Origin: Nitrospirae bacterium RBG_13_39_12
Lineage (GTDB): Bacteria; Nitrospirota; Thermodesulfovibrionia; Thermodesulfovibrionales; SM23-35
DNA length: 18,984 nucleotides
NCBI GenBank assembly: GCA_001805125.1
Contig: MHEF01000162.1
Span: 6,532-25,515, forward strand
Direction of reading: 5' to 3'
The position numbers and the translations under genes were made by a program. The notes beneath the pieces were generated by a model, which saw only the letters and a program-made list of their open reading frames with translations, was not told the origin of the DNA and did not search any database. Of the stretch, positions 8,141 through 15,732 are shown one piece after another. Numbering within the stretch: position 1 is the stretch's first letter; each line of letters starts with the position of its first letter.

Positions 8141-9604
8141 TTGGAGCTTTATAGTCTTTCGGTATCCGAGATCAGGGATCTGCTGGATAAAAAAGATATA
8201 TCGGTTACTGATATAGTCAGTTCAATCTATAAGAGAATAGATTCCGTCGAGAATAATATAAATGCATTCGTCACAATAACAGAAGACCATGCTATGGAAA
8301 CGGCTAAAAAAGCGCAAAAGAATACCGATCTTGAAAAATCAAAAAACAAAAATTCCTTATTGGGAATTCCCATTGCTGTTAAAGACAACATTTGCACAAG
8401 GGGCATCCGCACTACCTGCTCTTCGAAAATACTAAATAATTTCGTACCACCATATGAGAGCACTGTGACATCAAAACTCATCGAGCATGGGTATATACTC
8501 ATAGGGAAAACAAACTTGGATGAATTTGCAATGGGATCCTCAACAGAAAATTCAGGTTTTCATACAACAAAAAACCCGTGGGATGTTGAGAGAATTCCGG
8601 GAGGTTCCAGCGGCGGGTCTGCAGCAGCAGTTGCTGCTGATGAATGTATTGCTGCACTCGGGTCAGACACAGGTGGGTCAATCAGACAGCCAGCTGCCCT
8701 ATGCGGCGTTGTGGGGTTAAAGCCAACTTACGGACGGGTATCAAGATACGGCCTTGTTGCCTTTGCGTCCTCACTTGATCAGATAGGCCCGATTACAAAG
8801 AATGTAAGAGATTCCGCAATACTTATGAATGTAATTTCAGGGCACGACCCTTTAGATTCAACATCAGCAGATGTGCCAATCCCTGATTTTACTGAAGCCC
8901 TCGGCAGGGATATAAAAGGGACAAGGATTGGGATTCCAAATGAATATTTTGTTGAAGGCATGGACAGAGAGGTTGAGGTTTCAGTAAAAGAAGCAATAAA
9001 AAAACTGGAAACACTCGGTGCAATTCCTGTTGAGGTATCTTTACCACATACCGGATATGCAATCGCAACTTATTACATCCTTGCTACATCAGAGGCTTCA
9101 TCTAACCTCGCACGGTATGATGGTATTAAATACGGCTTCAGGGCAGAGGGAAGGGATTTAATGGATGTGTATATGAATACAAGAGCACAGGGTTTTGGTG
9201 CTGAAGTCAAAAGGAGAATAATACTTGGCACATACTCCCTTTCAGCCGGATATTATGAGGCATATTACCGGAAGGCTCAGCAGGTCAGGACATTGATTAA
9301 AAAGGATTTTGAGGAAGCATTCGACAAAGTAGACATAATTGCAACTCCTACCTCTCCAACTGCTGCATTCAAAATCGGCGAAAAGATTTCAGACCCTCTC
9401 CAGATGTATCTGTCTGACATATTTACGATTTCTGTTAACCTCGCAGGAGTTCCCGGTATTTCTATCCCGTGCGGGTTCACATCAGATAATCTTCCGATAG
9501 GGCTTCAGTTAATAGGAAATCACTTTGATGAAAAATCCATTTTAAAAGTCGCATATGTATATGAGCAGGAAACCGATTGGCACAGAAGGAAGCCCGCCCT
9601 GTGA
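8141..9604 (+). CDS. gatA: Asp-tRNA(Asn)/Glu-tRNA(Gln) amidotransferase subunit A
   Basis: GatA is the glutaminase subunit of GatCAB. It releases ammonia from glutamine or asparagine, which GatB uses to convert Glu-tRNA(Gln) or Asp-tRNA(Asn) to the amide in the cytoplasm. The 487-aa length is normal. The amidase-signature triad is visible: K81 in AVKDN, S156 in PGGSSGGS and S180 in GSDTGGS, each two positions from the known Staphylococcus aureus GatA residues. The start is TTG at 8141, set by GGAGG five bases upstream; there is no nearer ATG. It is the first gene of a two-gene unit with gatB, overlapping it by 4 nt. gatC is not next to it. An upstream promoter for this gene is not obvious to me. 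Confidence 0.97.
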   Translation: MELYSLSVSEIRDLLDKKDISVTDIVSSIYKRIDSVENNINAFVTITEDHAMETAKKAQKNTDLEKSKNKNSLLGIPIAVKDNICTRGIRTTCSSKILNNFVPPYESTVTSKLIEHGYILIGKTNLDEFAMGSSTENSGFHTTKNPWDVERIPGGSSGGSAAAVAADECIAALGSDTGGSIRQPAALCGVVGLKPTYGRVSRYGLVAFASSLDQIGPITKNVRDSAILMNVISGHDPLDSTSADVPIPDFTEALGRDIKGTRIGIPNEYFVEGMDREVEVSVKEAIKKLETLGAIPVEVSLPHTGYAIATYYILATSEASSNLARYDGIKYGFRAEGRDLMDVYMNTRAQGFGAEVKRRIILGTYSLSAGYYEAYYRKAQQVRTLIKKDFEEAFDKVDIIATPTSPTAAFKIGEKISDPLQMYLSDIFTISVNLAGVPGISIPCGFTSDNLPIGLQLIGNHFDEKSILKVAYVYEQETDWHRRKPAL

Positions 9605-11106
9605 GATACGAGCCGGTCATTGGTCTTGAGGTTCATGCACAGATGCTGACAGAGACAAAAATATTTTGTGGCTGTTCAACAAAATTCGGCTCTGAACCTA
9701 ACACCCAGATATGTCCTGTATGCATTGGAATGCCGGGTGTGCTTCCAGTATTAAACAAAAAGGCTCTTGAGTTTGCCATTAAAACCGGGATTTCAACAAA
9801 ATGTAATATTTCTACATACAGCAGGTTTGCAAGAAAAAACTACTTTTATCCGGATCTTCCAAAGGGCTATCAGATAAGTCAGTATGAACTCCCGATATGC
9901 GAGCACGGATATATAGAAATAGTTGTTGATGGAAATATTAAGAAAATCGGTATTACAAGAATTCATATGGAAGAAGATGCCGGGAAAAACATTCACGAAT
10001 CCACTTCAGGCGGAGGAAATTTCAGTTTTGTAGATTTAAACAGGGCTGGGGTTCCACTCATGGAAATCGTATCTGAACCAGACATCAGAAGTCCCGTCGA
10101 AGCAGTTGAGTACATGAAAAAACTCCGGGCTATTCTCAGATATCTCGGTGTTTGCGATGGAAATATGGAGCAGGGTTCTTTAAGGTGTGATGCAAACATA
10201 TCTGTAAGACCTTCTGGACAAAAAGAATACGGGACAAGAACAGAAGTAAAAAATATTAATTCATTCAAGTTTGTTGAGAAGGCACTCGATTATGAAATAC
10301 GTCGACAGATAAAGGTTTTAGAAGATAATGGGAAAATTGTTCAGGAGACGAGGTTATGGGATTCTAACAGGGGCATAACGGAATCCATGCGAGGGAAAGA
10401 AGAGGCTCATGATTATCGCTACTTCCCCGAACCAGACCTTGTGCCTATTATGGTTGAACAAAAATGGATCGATGACATGGAAGCGTTTTTACCAGAACTT
10501 CCTGACATAAAACGGGAGCGTTTCGTTTCAGATTATGGGCTTCCTGAATATGATGCTGATTTACTAGTATCTGAAAAAGCCCTTGCTGACTGGTTTGAAG
10601 ATGCAGTAAAACTCGGAGGACAGCCTAAAGCTGTTTCCAACTGGATTATGAGCGACCTGTTGAGATTATTAAATACAGAGAATAAATCAATCGAAGAGTG
10701 CACTTTGAAACCAAAGCAACTTGTTGGCATGTTAAAACTTATAGAAAACGGTACAATCAGCGGGAAGATAGCAAAGACTGTTTTTGAGGAAATGTATAAA
10801 AAAACTAAAACAACACTTGATGTTACTTTACCAATGTTAAAAGTAAAAATGGAAATGAAGGAAGTAACTGCAGAAGCTATTATTAAGGAAAAAGGACTTA
10901 TACAGATAAGCGATTCAGGTAAAATAGAAAAGCTTGTTGATGATGTAATATCAAAAAACCAGAAAGAGGTTGAAAGGTTCAAGGCAGGCGAGGAAAAACT
11001 CATAGCATTCTTTGTGGGACAGGTTATGAAACTGACTAAAGGGAAAGCTAATCCGAAGATGGTAAACGAACTTTTAAGAAAGAAACTGACATGGAAAAAC
11101 CTATAA
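9601..11106 (+). CDS. gatB: Asp-tRNA(Asn)/Glu-tRNA(Gln) amidotransferase subunit B
   Basis: GatB binds the mischarged tRNA and carries out its kinase and amidation steps using ammonia from GatA. The N-terminus RYEPVIGLEVHAQM is the family signature. A zinc site is visible as CGC (C23, C25) and CPVC (C38, C41); some GatB proteins lack it. YFPEPDLVP lies in the catalytic half, and the last ~150 residues are the helical YqeY-like tRNA-binding tail ending in KGKANPKMVNELLRKKL. I chose GTG at 9601 because it forms a GTGA overlap with the gatA stop, has AAGGA about nine bases upstream, and gives a usual-length N-terminus. TTG at 9577 would add eight residues not typical of the family. A hairpin with a T-rich tail follows the gene. 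Confidence 0.96.
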   Translation: MRYEPVIGLEVHAQMLTETKIFCGCSTKFGSEPNTQICPVCIGMPGVLPVLNKKALEFAIKTGISTKCNISTYSRFARKNYFYPDLPKGYQISQYELPICEHGYIEIVVDGNIKKIGITRIHMEEDAGKNIHESTSGGGNFSFVDLNRAGVPLMEIVSEPDIRSPVEAVEYMKKLRAILRYLGVCDGNMEQGSLRCDANISVRPSGQKEYGTRTEVKNINSFKFVEKALDYEIRRQIKVLEDNGKIVQETRLWDSNRGITESMRGKEEAHDYRYFPEPDLVPIMVEQKWIDDMEAFLPELPDIKRERFVSDYGLPEYDADLLVSEKALADWFEDAVKLGGQPKAVSNWIMSDLLRLLNTENKSIEECTLKPKQLVGMLKLIENGTISGKIAKTVFEEMYKKTKTTLDVTLPMLKVKMEMKEVTAEAIIKEKGLIQISDSGKIEKLVDDVISKNQKEVERFKAGEEKLIAFFVGQVMKLTKGKANPKMVNELLRKKLTWKNL

Positions 11107-11127
11107 TTACCTACTGAAAAATCTATG

Positions 11128-11160
11128 GGAACACTCCTGTTCCTCTATCTTTTATTTTTT
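11128..11160 (+). terminator. Probable intrinsic terminator after gatB
   Basis: GGAACA (11128-11133), a 4-base loop CTCC and TGTTCC (11138-11143) form a perfect 6-bp stem, followed by a T-rich stretch ending in TTTTTT at 11160. It sits 22 bases past the gatB stop and would separate gatAB from the RNA genes. The T-run is interrupted, so efficiency is uncertain. Confidence 0.55.
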
Positions 11161-11227
11161 ATCTCATTTATATCCTATTCCCTTGGGGTCAACCTTGATT
11201 TTATAGCCGCTTTCTTTTAATCTTAAT

Positions 11228-11256
11228 ATGAACCATTTAAATAATTGCTATATAAT
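11228..11256 (+). promoter_or_regulatory. Candidate promoter for the tRNA-Ser gene
   Basis: A consensus TATAAT lies at 11251-11256, 41 bases before the mature tRNA start. A weak -35 match (ATGAAC, three of six) sits 17 bases upstream. The surrounding DNA is AT-rich, so only the -10 element carries weight. Confidence 0.35.
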
Positions 11257-11297
11257 AGTTTGTTGTTAGATTATTTAATATCGTACAACAGATGCTT

Positions 11298-11388
11298 GGA
11301 GAGATGTCCGAGAGGCCGAAGGAGCACGACTGGAAATCGTGTGTACGCTAAACCCGTACCGTGGGTTCAAATCCCACTCTCTCCGCCA
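11298..11388 (+). tRNA. tRNA-Ser (anticodon GGA)
   Basis: The 91-nt sequence folds as a class II tRNA. The acceptor stem is GGAGAGA with TCTCTCC, followed by discriminator G and an encoded CCA at 11386-11388. The anticodon stem is CACGA/TCGTG around loop CTGGAAA, placing anticodon GGA at 11332-11334 (reads UCC and UCU). A long variable arm typical of serine tRNAs follows, then the T arm GTGGG-TTCAAAT-CCCAC. It lies just upstream of the SRP RNA gene, an arrangement seen in several bacterial lineages. Confidence 0.97.
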
Positions 11389-11472
11389 TTAAGAAAGTTA
11401 TGCGTAGTGAGTTTAAAATTAAAGCACTCTGTATTTTTAAATAAACTTCCAAACTATAAGAGTTAGTTGGAT

Positions 11473-11599
<127 letters not shown>

Positions 11600-11692
11600 A
11601 AAAATGATTAAATTCAGGGGAAACAGCTGTAACTTCTAATTCATTAAAACTTAAATCCAGACTTTAATTGCATTATTTGGTATAAAGAAAAT

Positions 11693-13363
11693 ATGAGCTA
11701 TTTAGTCCTGGCAAGAAAATGGAGGCCTCAGGGGTTTGATGAACTCATAGGGCAAGAACCCATAATTCGAGTCCTTAAGAATTCAATAGATCAGGGAAAG
11801 ATTGCACATGCCTATCTTTTCTCCGGTCCCAGAGGAGTTGGTAAAACATCTACAGCAAGGATATTTGCAAAAGCATTAAATTGTAAAAATGGACCAACAT
11901 CCACTCCATGCGGATTATGTACATCTTGCAAATCAATAACAGATGGTTCTTCCATAGATGTAATGGAAATAGATGGTGCATCGAATAATAGTGTTAACGA
12001 CATAAGAGACCTTAGAGAGAGGGTGAAATATGTACCTTCAGGCGGAAGGTATAAGGTTTATATCATCGACGAAACTCACATGCTGTCTGATGCCGCTTTC
12101 AATGCCCTTTTGAAAACTCTTGAAGAGCCGCCACCGCATGTTGTCTTTGTCCTTGCAACAACTGCTCCTAAAAAAATACCCTCGACAGTACTCTCACGTT
12201 GTCAGCATCTACCTTTCAGGAGGATCTCCAGCCATAAAATAAAAGAGAGTTTAAAGAAGATATCAGATACCGAAGCTATTAACATTTCTGGCCCAGCCAT
12301 TGAAATAATTGCCAGGGCTGCTGATGGAAGTCTGAGGGATTCACTCACTATTCTGGATCAGATATCATCCTTTTCATCCAATATAAGCGAGTCTGACGTT
12401 AAAGACCTGCTCGGCATAGCAGACTTTGGCACTCTTTCTAATCTGACAGTGGCACTTATTGAAGGGAAAAGAGAGGAGATACTTAAGATTACCGGCGATC
12501 TCATGGAAAAAGGCACTGATATCAGATCTTTCATCAAAGAGCTTGTTCAGTTCTTAAGGGACATGCTTGTTGCAAGCGTTGTAAAAAATTCCGAGGAAAT
12601 ACTTGACCTGAGTACGGAAGAGATGGACACCATCAAGGACATCTTATCCAAGACATCCGAGGATCAGCTTACTCTTCTTCTTTCAGAAATAATGAAGGCG
12701 GAGATCGATATTAGAAATTCATCATCTCCGCGCTTTGCCTTTGAAATGTCTCTGATAAAGGCAAGCTTCCTTAGCGGGATTAAACCGTTAAATGAGATTA
12801 TGGAAAATATCGAATCATACCTGAAGCTGGAATCAGATACAGAAAATTCCGTAACATGCAGTCGAGGGATTGCAGAAGATACCAATCATAAGCTATCAGA
12901 AAGCAAAAACAATATTTTCAAGCAGAAACCGTCAGATGAAGATCTGAAAATTACACCTCCGACACCCTCTGTTGCGGATGAATCCATAGAGAAACCTGAT
13001 GAAGAAAATACTTTAACAGATGAAATTATCGATAAGGCCATAAAAAAGATGGATCCCCCTCTTGCTTCAAAATTATCAAAAGCGGAAATGAAGCTTATCG
13101 GGGAAAAACTGGTTCTTACCTTTAACGGCGGAGATTCGCTTTTTGCAGATTCCATCAGAAAGAACGCAGGATTAATAGAGCAAATTTTTTCAGAAGAAAT
13201 CGGCATTAACATTAAGATAGACATAGAAACCTTCAAGAAAAAGACAGTCCGCAAAAAAGACCTGAAAGAAGAAGTGATGTCAAATCCTAAAATTATAGAG
13301 GTGCTCGAACTCTTTGACGGACGTGTAGTGGATGTTAATCCAATAAATGGAAAAAGCGAATGA
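11693..13363 (+). CDS. dnaX: DNA polymerase III subunits gamma and tau
   Basis: DnaX is the ATPase of the clamp loader that places the sliding clamp on primed DNA; the long tau form also ties together the polymerases at the fork. The 556-aa product has Walker A GPRGVGKT (45-52, K51), the zinc cysteines C64, C73, C76 and C79 at the same numbers as in E. coli, the Walker B region IIDETHML, and the LSRC sensor motif (TVLSRCQ). The C-terminal part after about residue 370 is variable and acidic, then ends in a small folded domain. The start ATG at 11693 gives the canonical MSYLVLARKWRP; the ribosome binding site is weak. A slippery A-AAA-AAG sits at codons 450-452. The stop overlaps the next ORF as ATGA. 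Confidence 0.97.
   Translation: MSYLVLARKWRPQGFDELIGQEPIIRVLKNSIDQGKIAHAYLFSGPRGVGKTSTARIFAKALNCKNGPTSTPCGLCTSCKSITDGSSIDVMEIDGASNNSVNDIRDLRERVKYVPSGGRYKVYIIDETHMLSDAAFNALLKTLEEPPPHVVFVLATTAPKKIPSTVLSRCQHLPFRRISSHKIKESLKKISDTEAINISGPAIEIIARAADGSLRDSLTILDQISSFSSNISESDVKDLLGIADFGTLSNLTVALIEGKREEILKITGDLMEKGTDIRSFIKELVQFLRDMLVASVVKNSEEILDLSTEEMDTIKDILSKTSEDQLTLLLSEIMKAEIDIRNSSSPRFAFEMSLIKASFLSGIKPLNEIMENIESYLKLESDTENSVTCSRGIAEDTNHKLSESKNNIFKQKPSDEDLKITPPTPSVADESIEKPDEENTLTDEIIDKAIKKMDPPLASKLSKAEMKLIGEKLVLTFNGGDSLFADSIRKNAGLIEQIFSEEIGINIKIDIETFKKKTVRKKDLKEEVMSNPKIIEVLELFDGRVVDVNPINGKSE
13042..13048 (+). promoter_or_regulatory. Candidate -1 ribosomal frameshift heptamer in dnaX
   Basis: The bases A AAA AAG are in the correct phase (codons ATA AAA AAG) for simultaneous -1 slippage, as in E. 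coli dnaX. A shifted ribosome would read 25 further codons and stop at TAA 13123-13125, giving about 477 aa instead of 556. I see no strong downstream stem-loop and only a weak AAGG upstream, so use is uncertain. Confidence 0.4.
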
Positions 13364-13524
13364 ATACGATGGAAACTTTATTTAAACTGGATTATCAGCG
13401 AATTACAGTTGTACAGGCAGGGCAAAGTATCCTAACTAATTCCAGTTCCGATATAACCTTAGATGAGTCTGTCAAAATAATTTCAAAGCTTTCTGAATGC
13501 TATGCCTCATCTGTATTTATATAA
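13360..13524 (+). CDS. 54-aa hypothetical protein coupled to dnaX
   Basis: The frame begins at ATG 13360, which overlaps the dnaX TGA as ATGA, and runs 54 codons to TAA. The product starts MNTMETLFKLDYQRITVVQAG and ends ECYASSVFI. It is neutral, has no signal peptide or transmembrane stretch, and belongs to no family I recognise. The 4-nt overlap with dnaX and codon choice like that of its neighbours favour a real, translationally coupled gene. A small AT-rich palindrome (13529-13545) follows before ybaB. It could equally be a chance ORF filling the short dnaX-ybaB gap. Confidence 0.42.
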   Translation: MNTMETLFKLDYQRITVVQAGQSILTNSSSDITLDESVKIISKLSECYASSVFI

Positions 13525-13569
13525 ACTCACAAATAATTAATTTGTATACTTAAATGAACGGAGGTTGAA

Positions 13570-13905
13570 ATGTCAAAAAAGATGCTCGGAGATATAATGC
13601 GCGAAGCACAAAAACTTCAGGCCGAAATGGCAAAGATGCAGGAAGAAGCTAAAAAAAAGACAGTTGAGGCAACTGCAGGTGGTGGTATGGTTACTGCCGT
13701 AGCAAGCGGTGCATTGGATATCATTTCAATAAAAATTGAAAAGGATGTTGTCAATCCTGACGATGTCGAAATGCTTCAGGATCTTATCCTGGCTGCTGTA
13801 AACGAGGCATTACGCCGCGCGCAGGAGATGGTAAATAATGAAATGTCTAAGCTGACAGGAGGGTTACAGTTGCCGGGATTAGGCAATCTTGGAAAGCTTT
13901 TTTGA
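13570..13905 (+). CDS. ybaB: YbaB/EbfC nucleoid-associated protein
   Basis: The 111-aa product is a typical YbaB/EbfC protein, a small dimeric DNA-binding protein linked to nucleoid structure and gene expression. It has the N-terminal helix QKLQAEMAKMQEEAKKKTVEA, the central strand-rich GGGMVTAVASG segment, the LQDLILAAVNEALRRAQE helix and a short G/L-rich tail. GGAGG at 13560-13564 sits five bases before the ATG, the strongest ribosome binding site in this block. It follows dnaX as in most bacteria, but the usual third partner recR is missing; an HNH nuclease gene starts six bases after its stop. Confidence 0.96.
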   Translation: MSKKMLGDIMREAQKLQAEMAKMQEEAKKKTVEATAGGGMVTAVASGALDIISIKIEKDVVNPDDVEMLQDLILAAVNEALRRAQEMVNNEMSKLTGGLQLPGLGNLGKLF

Positions 13906-13911
13906 TTCTTT

Positions 13912-14217
13912 ATGAAACCATTTATTTCAGATGTTACTGAAGAAGATATAAAAAGGGAAAAGATAAAGGCACAAAGGCTGAGAAAGTCACAATGGTGGAA
14001 AAGAAAATGTGCAGAGGGCATCTGTTACTTCTGCAGGGAAAAAATACCCCCAAAGGAACTTACTATGGAACATCTAGTTCCATTGATAAGGGGAGGAAAA
14101 TCGTCTAAAGGAAACGTAGTTCCAGCATGTAAGGAATGCAATAACCAAAAAAAGTACCTCCTGCCAATTGAATGGAAACAATACCTTGAAAGATTAGGCA
14201 ATCATTCCTGGAGTTGA
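13912..14217 (+). CDS. Small HNH-type endonuclease
   Basis: The 101-aa product is basic and carries an HNH (beta-beta-alpha-metal) nuclease domain: CYFC (C38, C41), EH (E53, H54), N68 and CKEC (C73, C76) followed by N77 and K80. The cysteine pairs should bind structural zinc, while H54, N68 and K80 mark the catalytic metal-binding fold. The target is unknown. Stand-alone HNH proteins this small occur both as phage or homing nucleases and as chromosomal genes of unknown role. It lies six bases after ybaB and four before tilS on the same strand, so it is probably co-transcribed with housekeeping genes. No intron-like or insertion boundary is visible. The ribosome binding site is poor, suggesting coupling to ybaB. 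Confidence 0.88.
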   Translation: MKPFISDVTEEDIKREKIKAQRLRKSQWWKRKCAEGICYFCREKIPPKELTMEHLVPLIRGGKSSKGNVVPACKECNNQKKYLLPIEWKQYLERLGNHSWS

Positions 14218-14221
14218 AACA

Positions 14222-15607
14222 GTGTCATCCCCTGAAATTATTAATAAAGTAACAGCCACTATCAGAAAATACTCCATGCTTTCAGGACAAGAAAAAATTC
14301 TTGTTGGACTTTCAGGCGGTCCGGACTCGGTATGTCTGCTTAACATTCTTTACAACCTAAAAAACACTTTTTTGCTCGAGTTAAATGCTGTGTATATTGA
14401 CCATGGGTTAAGACCTGAAGAAACAACAAAGGAAATAGAATTCTGCAAAAAACTCTGTGAGAGTTTCCGGATTCCTTTTACTCAAAAGGCTATTGATGTA
14501 AAATCTTTTGCCAGGGAGGAAGGACTCAGCAAACAAGATGCCGCCCGGGAGTTGCGTTACAGGGTCTTCAATGAAACTGCCTATGAAGCCAAAGCGCATA
14601 AAATTGCACTCGGGCATACAGCAGATGACCAGATTGAAACTTTCTTCATGAGGTTTTTCAGGGGCTCAGGACCAAAAGGTCTTTCAGGAATACCTCCGGT
14701 AAGGGGTAATATCATCAGGCCGTTTATAGAGATTGAAAGGAAGGAGATTGAGGAATTTCTCAAACAACAGAACTTGAACTATATTATAGATTCATCAAAT
14801 CTAAAAAAAGACTACCTCAGGAACAGGCTCAGACTTTCATTCATTCCGGAGATAAAAAAGATTAACCCTCTAATCGCACTGACTGCTTCAAGAACAATGG
14901 ACATCTTGAGGGAAGAAGAGAAATACTTTGACATCATCGTAACAAAAACCCTCATGAAGTTAATAACCAGGAAAACAGATTTTCGGATTGAGCTATTTCT
15001 TTCGCCTATGGAAGCAATGGATAAGGTTATACTTAGAAGGGTTTTGAGAAGGGCAATAGATGAAACAAAAGGTCTCCGGGGTATGGAATTCATCCATATT
15101 GAAAGTATCATTGATTTAATAAAACACGGGAAACAAGGCAACAGGCTCAATCTCCCGAAAGGGTTGAGGGTTATAAAAAATTACTCAACATTAATGATAA
15201 CATCCGAAAGCCCCTCGCGAATGGGCACATTCACACTAAATGTACCTGGAGAGGTTTTTATAAAGGAAAGAGGTGCTGTAATAACAGCATCCTCGGAAGA
15301 TAAGGTTGATAATTATGGCAATGGAAAAACAACAGCTGTATTCGATTTAGATAAAACAGGATCTGTACTTACTGTTAGAGCAAGGGCGAATGGTGATTTC
15401 TTTTATCCAATGGGTTTCGGCAAAAAAAAGAAGCTCCAGGATTATTTTGTGGACGAGAAGATCCCAAGAGATGAACGGGATTCAGTTCCGATAGTTATTT
15501 CAGGAAATAATATTGTATGGATTGCTGGATACAGAGGAGATGAAAGATTTAAAATATCAGATGACACAAAATTGTTTTTGAAGATGGAGCTTAAGATATC
15601 TCTATGA
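14222..15607 (+). CDS. tilS: tRNA(Ile)-lysidine synthetase
   Basis: TilS uses ATP and lysine to modify C34 of tRNA-Ile(CAU) to lysidine, which switches it from methionine to isoleucine charging and AUA decoding. The 461-aa product has the PP-loop SGGPDS at residues 31-36, the conserved DHGLRPEE segment, LGHTADDQIETFFMR, and a linker RNRLR typical of the family. The C-terminal TilS domain is present (VRARANGDFFYPMGFGKKKK, then WIAGYRGDERF). The start is GTG at 14222 with GGAG eight bases upstream. Ending at 15607, it is followed at once by a hairpin. Confidence 0.96.
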   Translation: MSSPEIINKVTATIRKYSMLSGQEKILVGLSGGPDSVCLLNILYNLKNTFLLELNAVYIDHGLRPEETTKEIEFCKKLCESFRIPFTQKAIDVKSFAREEGLSKQDAARELRYRVFNETAYEAKAHKIALGHTADDQIETFFMRFFRGSGPKGLSGIPPVRGNIIRPFIEIERKEIEEFLKQQNLNYIIDSSNLKKDYLRNRLRLSFIPEIKKINPLIALTASRTMDILREEEKYFDIIVTKTLMKLITRKTDFRIELFLSPMEAMDKVILRRVLRRAIDETKGLRGMEFIHIESIIDLIKHGKQGNRLNLPKGLRVIKNYSTLMITSESPSRMGTFTLNVPGEVFIKERGAVITASSEDKVDNYGNGKTTAVFDLDKTGSVLTVRARANGDFFYPMGFGKKKKLQDYFVDEKIPRDERDSVPIVISGNNIVWIAGYRGDERFKISDDTKLFLKMELKISL

Positions 15608-15608
15608 T

Positions 15609-15629
15609 TAAACGGGTTACTTCCGTTTA
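15609..15629 (+). terminator. Hairpin after tilS, weak terminator candidate
   Basis: TAAACGG and CCGTTTA form a 7-bp stem around a 7-base loop, starting two bases after the tilS stop. There is no proper T-run behind it, so it may be a weak terminator or an mRNA 3'-end stabiliser. No ORF of note lies in the 125 bases before gltX. Confidence 0.35.
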
Positions 15630-15732
15630 TTACTGTAAAGAATAATATTGTGTCTTAATATTTGCAATGCATTCAGAAAATATCTTTAAGAGGCTGAAAA
15701 AGAATAAGCATGGTTAATCCGGAGAAAAGCAA

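Noticed and set aside
10533..11003. 156-codon minus-strand ORF inside gatB
   Set aside because: It is antisense to a well-conserved domain of gatB, rich in S and F from the complementary codons, and has no start signals.
11245..11466. 73-codon plus-strand ORF across the tRNA
   Set aside because: It runs through the tRNA-Ser gene, so the apparent protein is an artefact of RNA sequence.
12168..12178. A-run in dnaX as an alternative frameshift site
   Set aside because: The phase of the run (CCT AAA AAA ATA) does not give a standard X-XXY-YYZ heptamer, and it lies in the ATPase core.
12886..13254. 122-codon minus-strand ORF inside dnaX
   Set aside because: It is a shadow of the dnaX coding frame with no ribosome binding site.
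13529..13545. ACAAAT/ATTTGT palindrome before ybaB
   Set aside because: A 6-bp AT-rich stem is weak and common in DNA of this composition; not enough to call an operator or terminator.
15608..15732. T-box or other aminoacyl-tRNA-type leader before gltX
   Set aside because: No T-box consensus or antiterminator/terminator pair is visible in the 125 bases.
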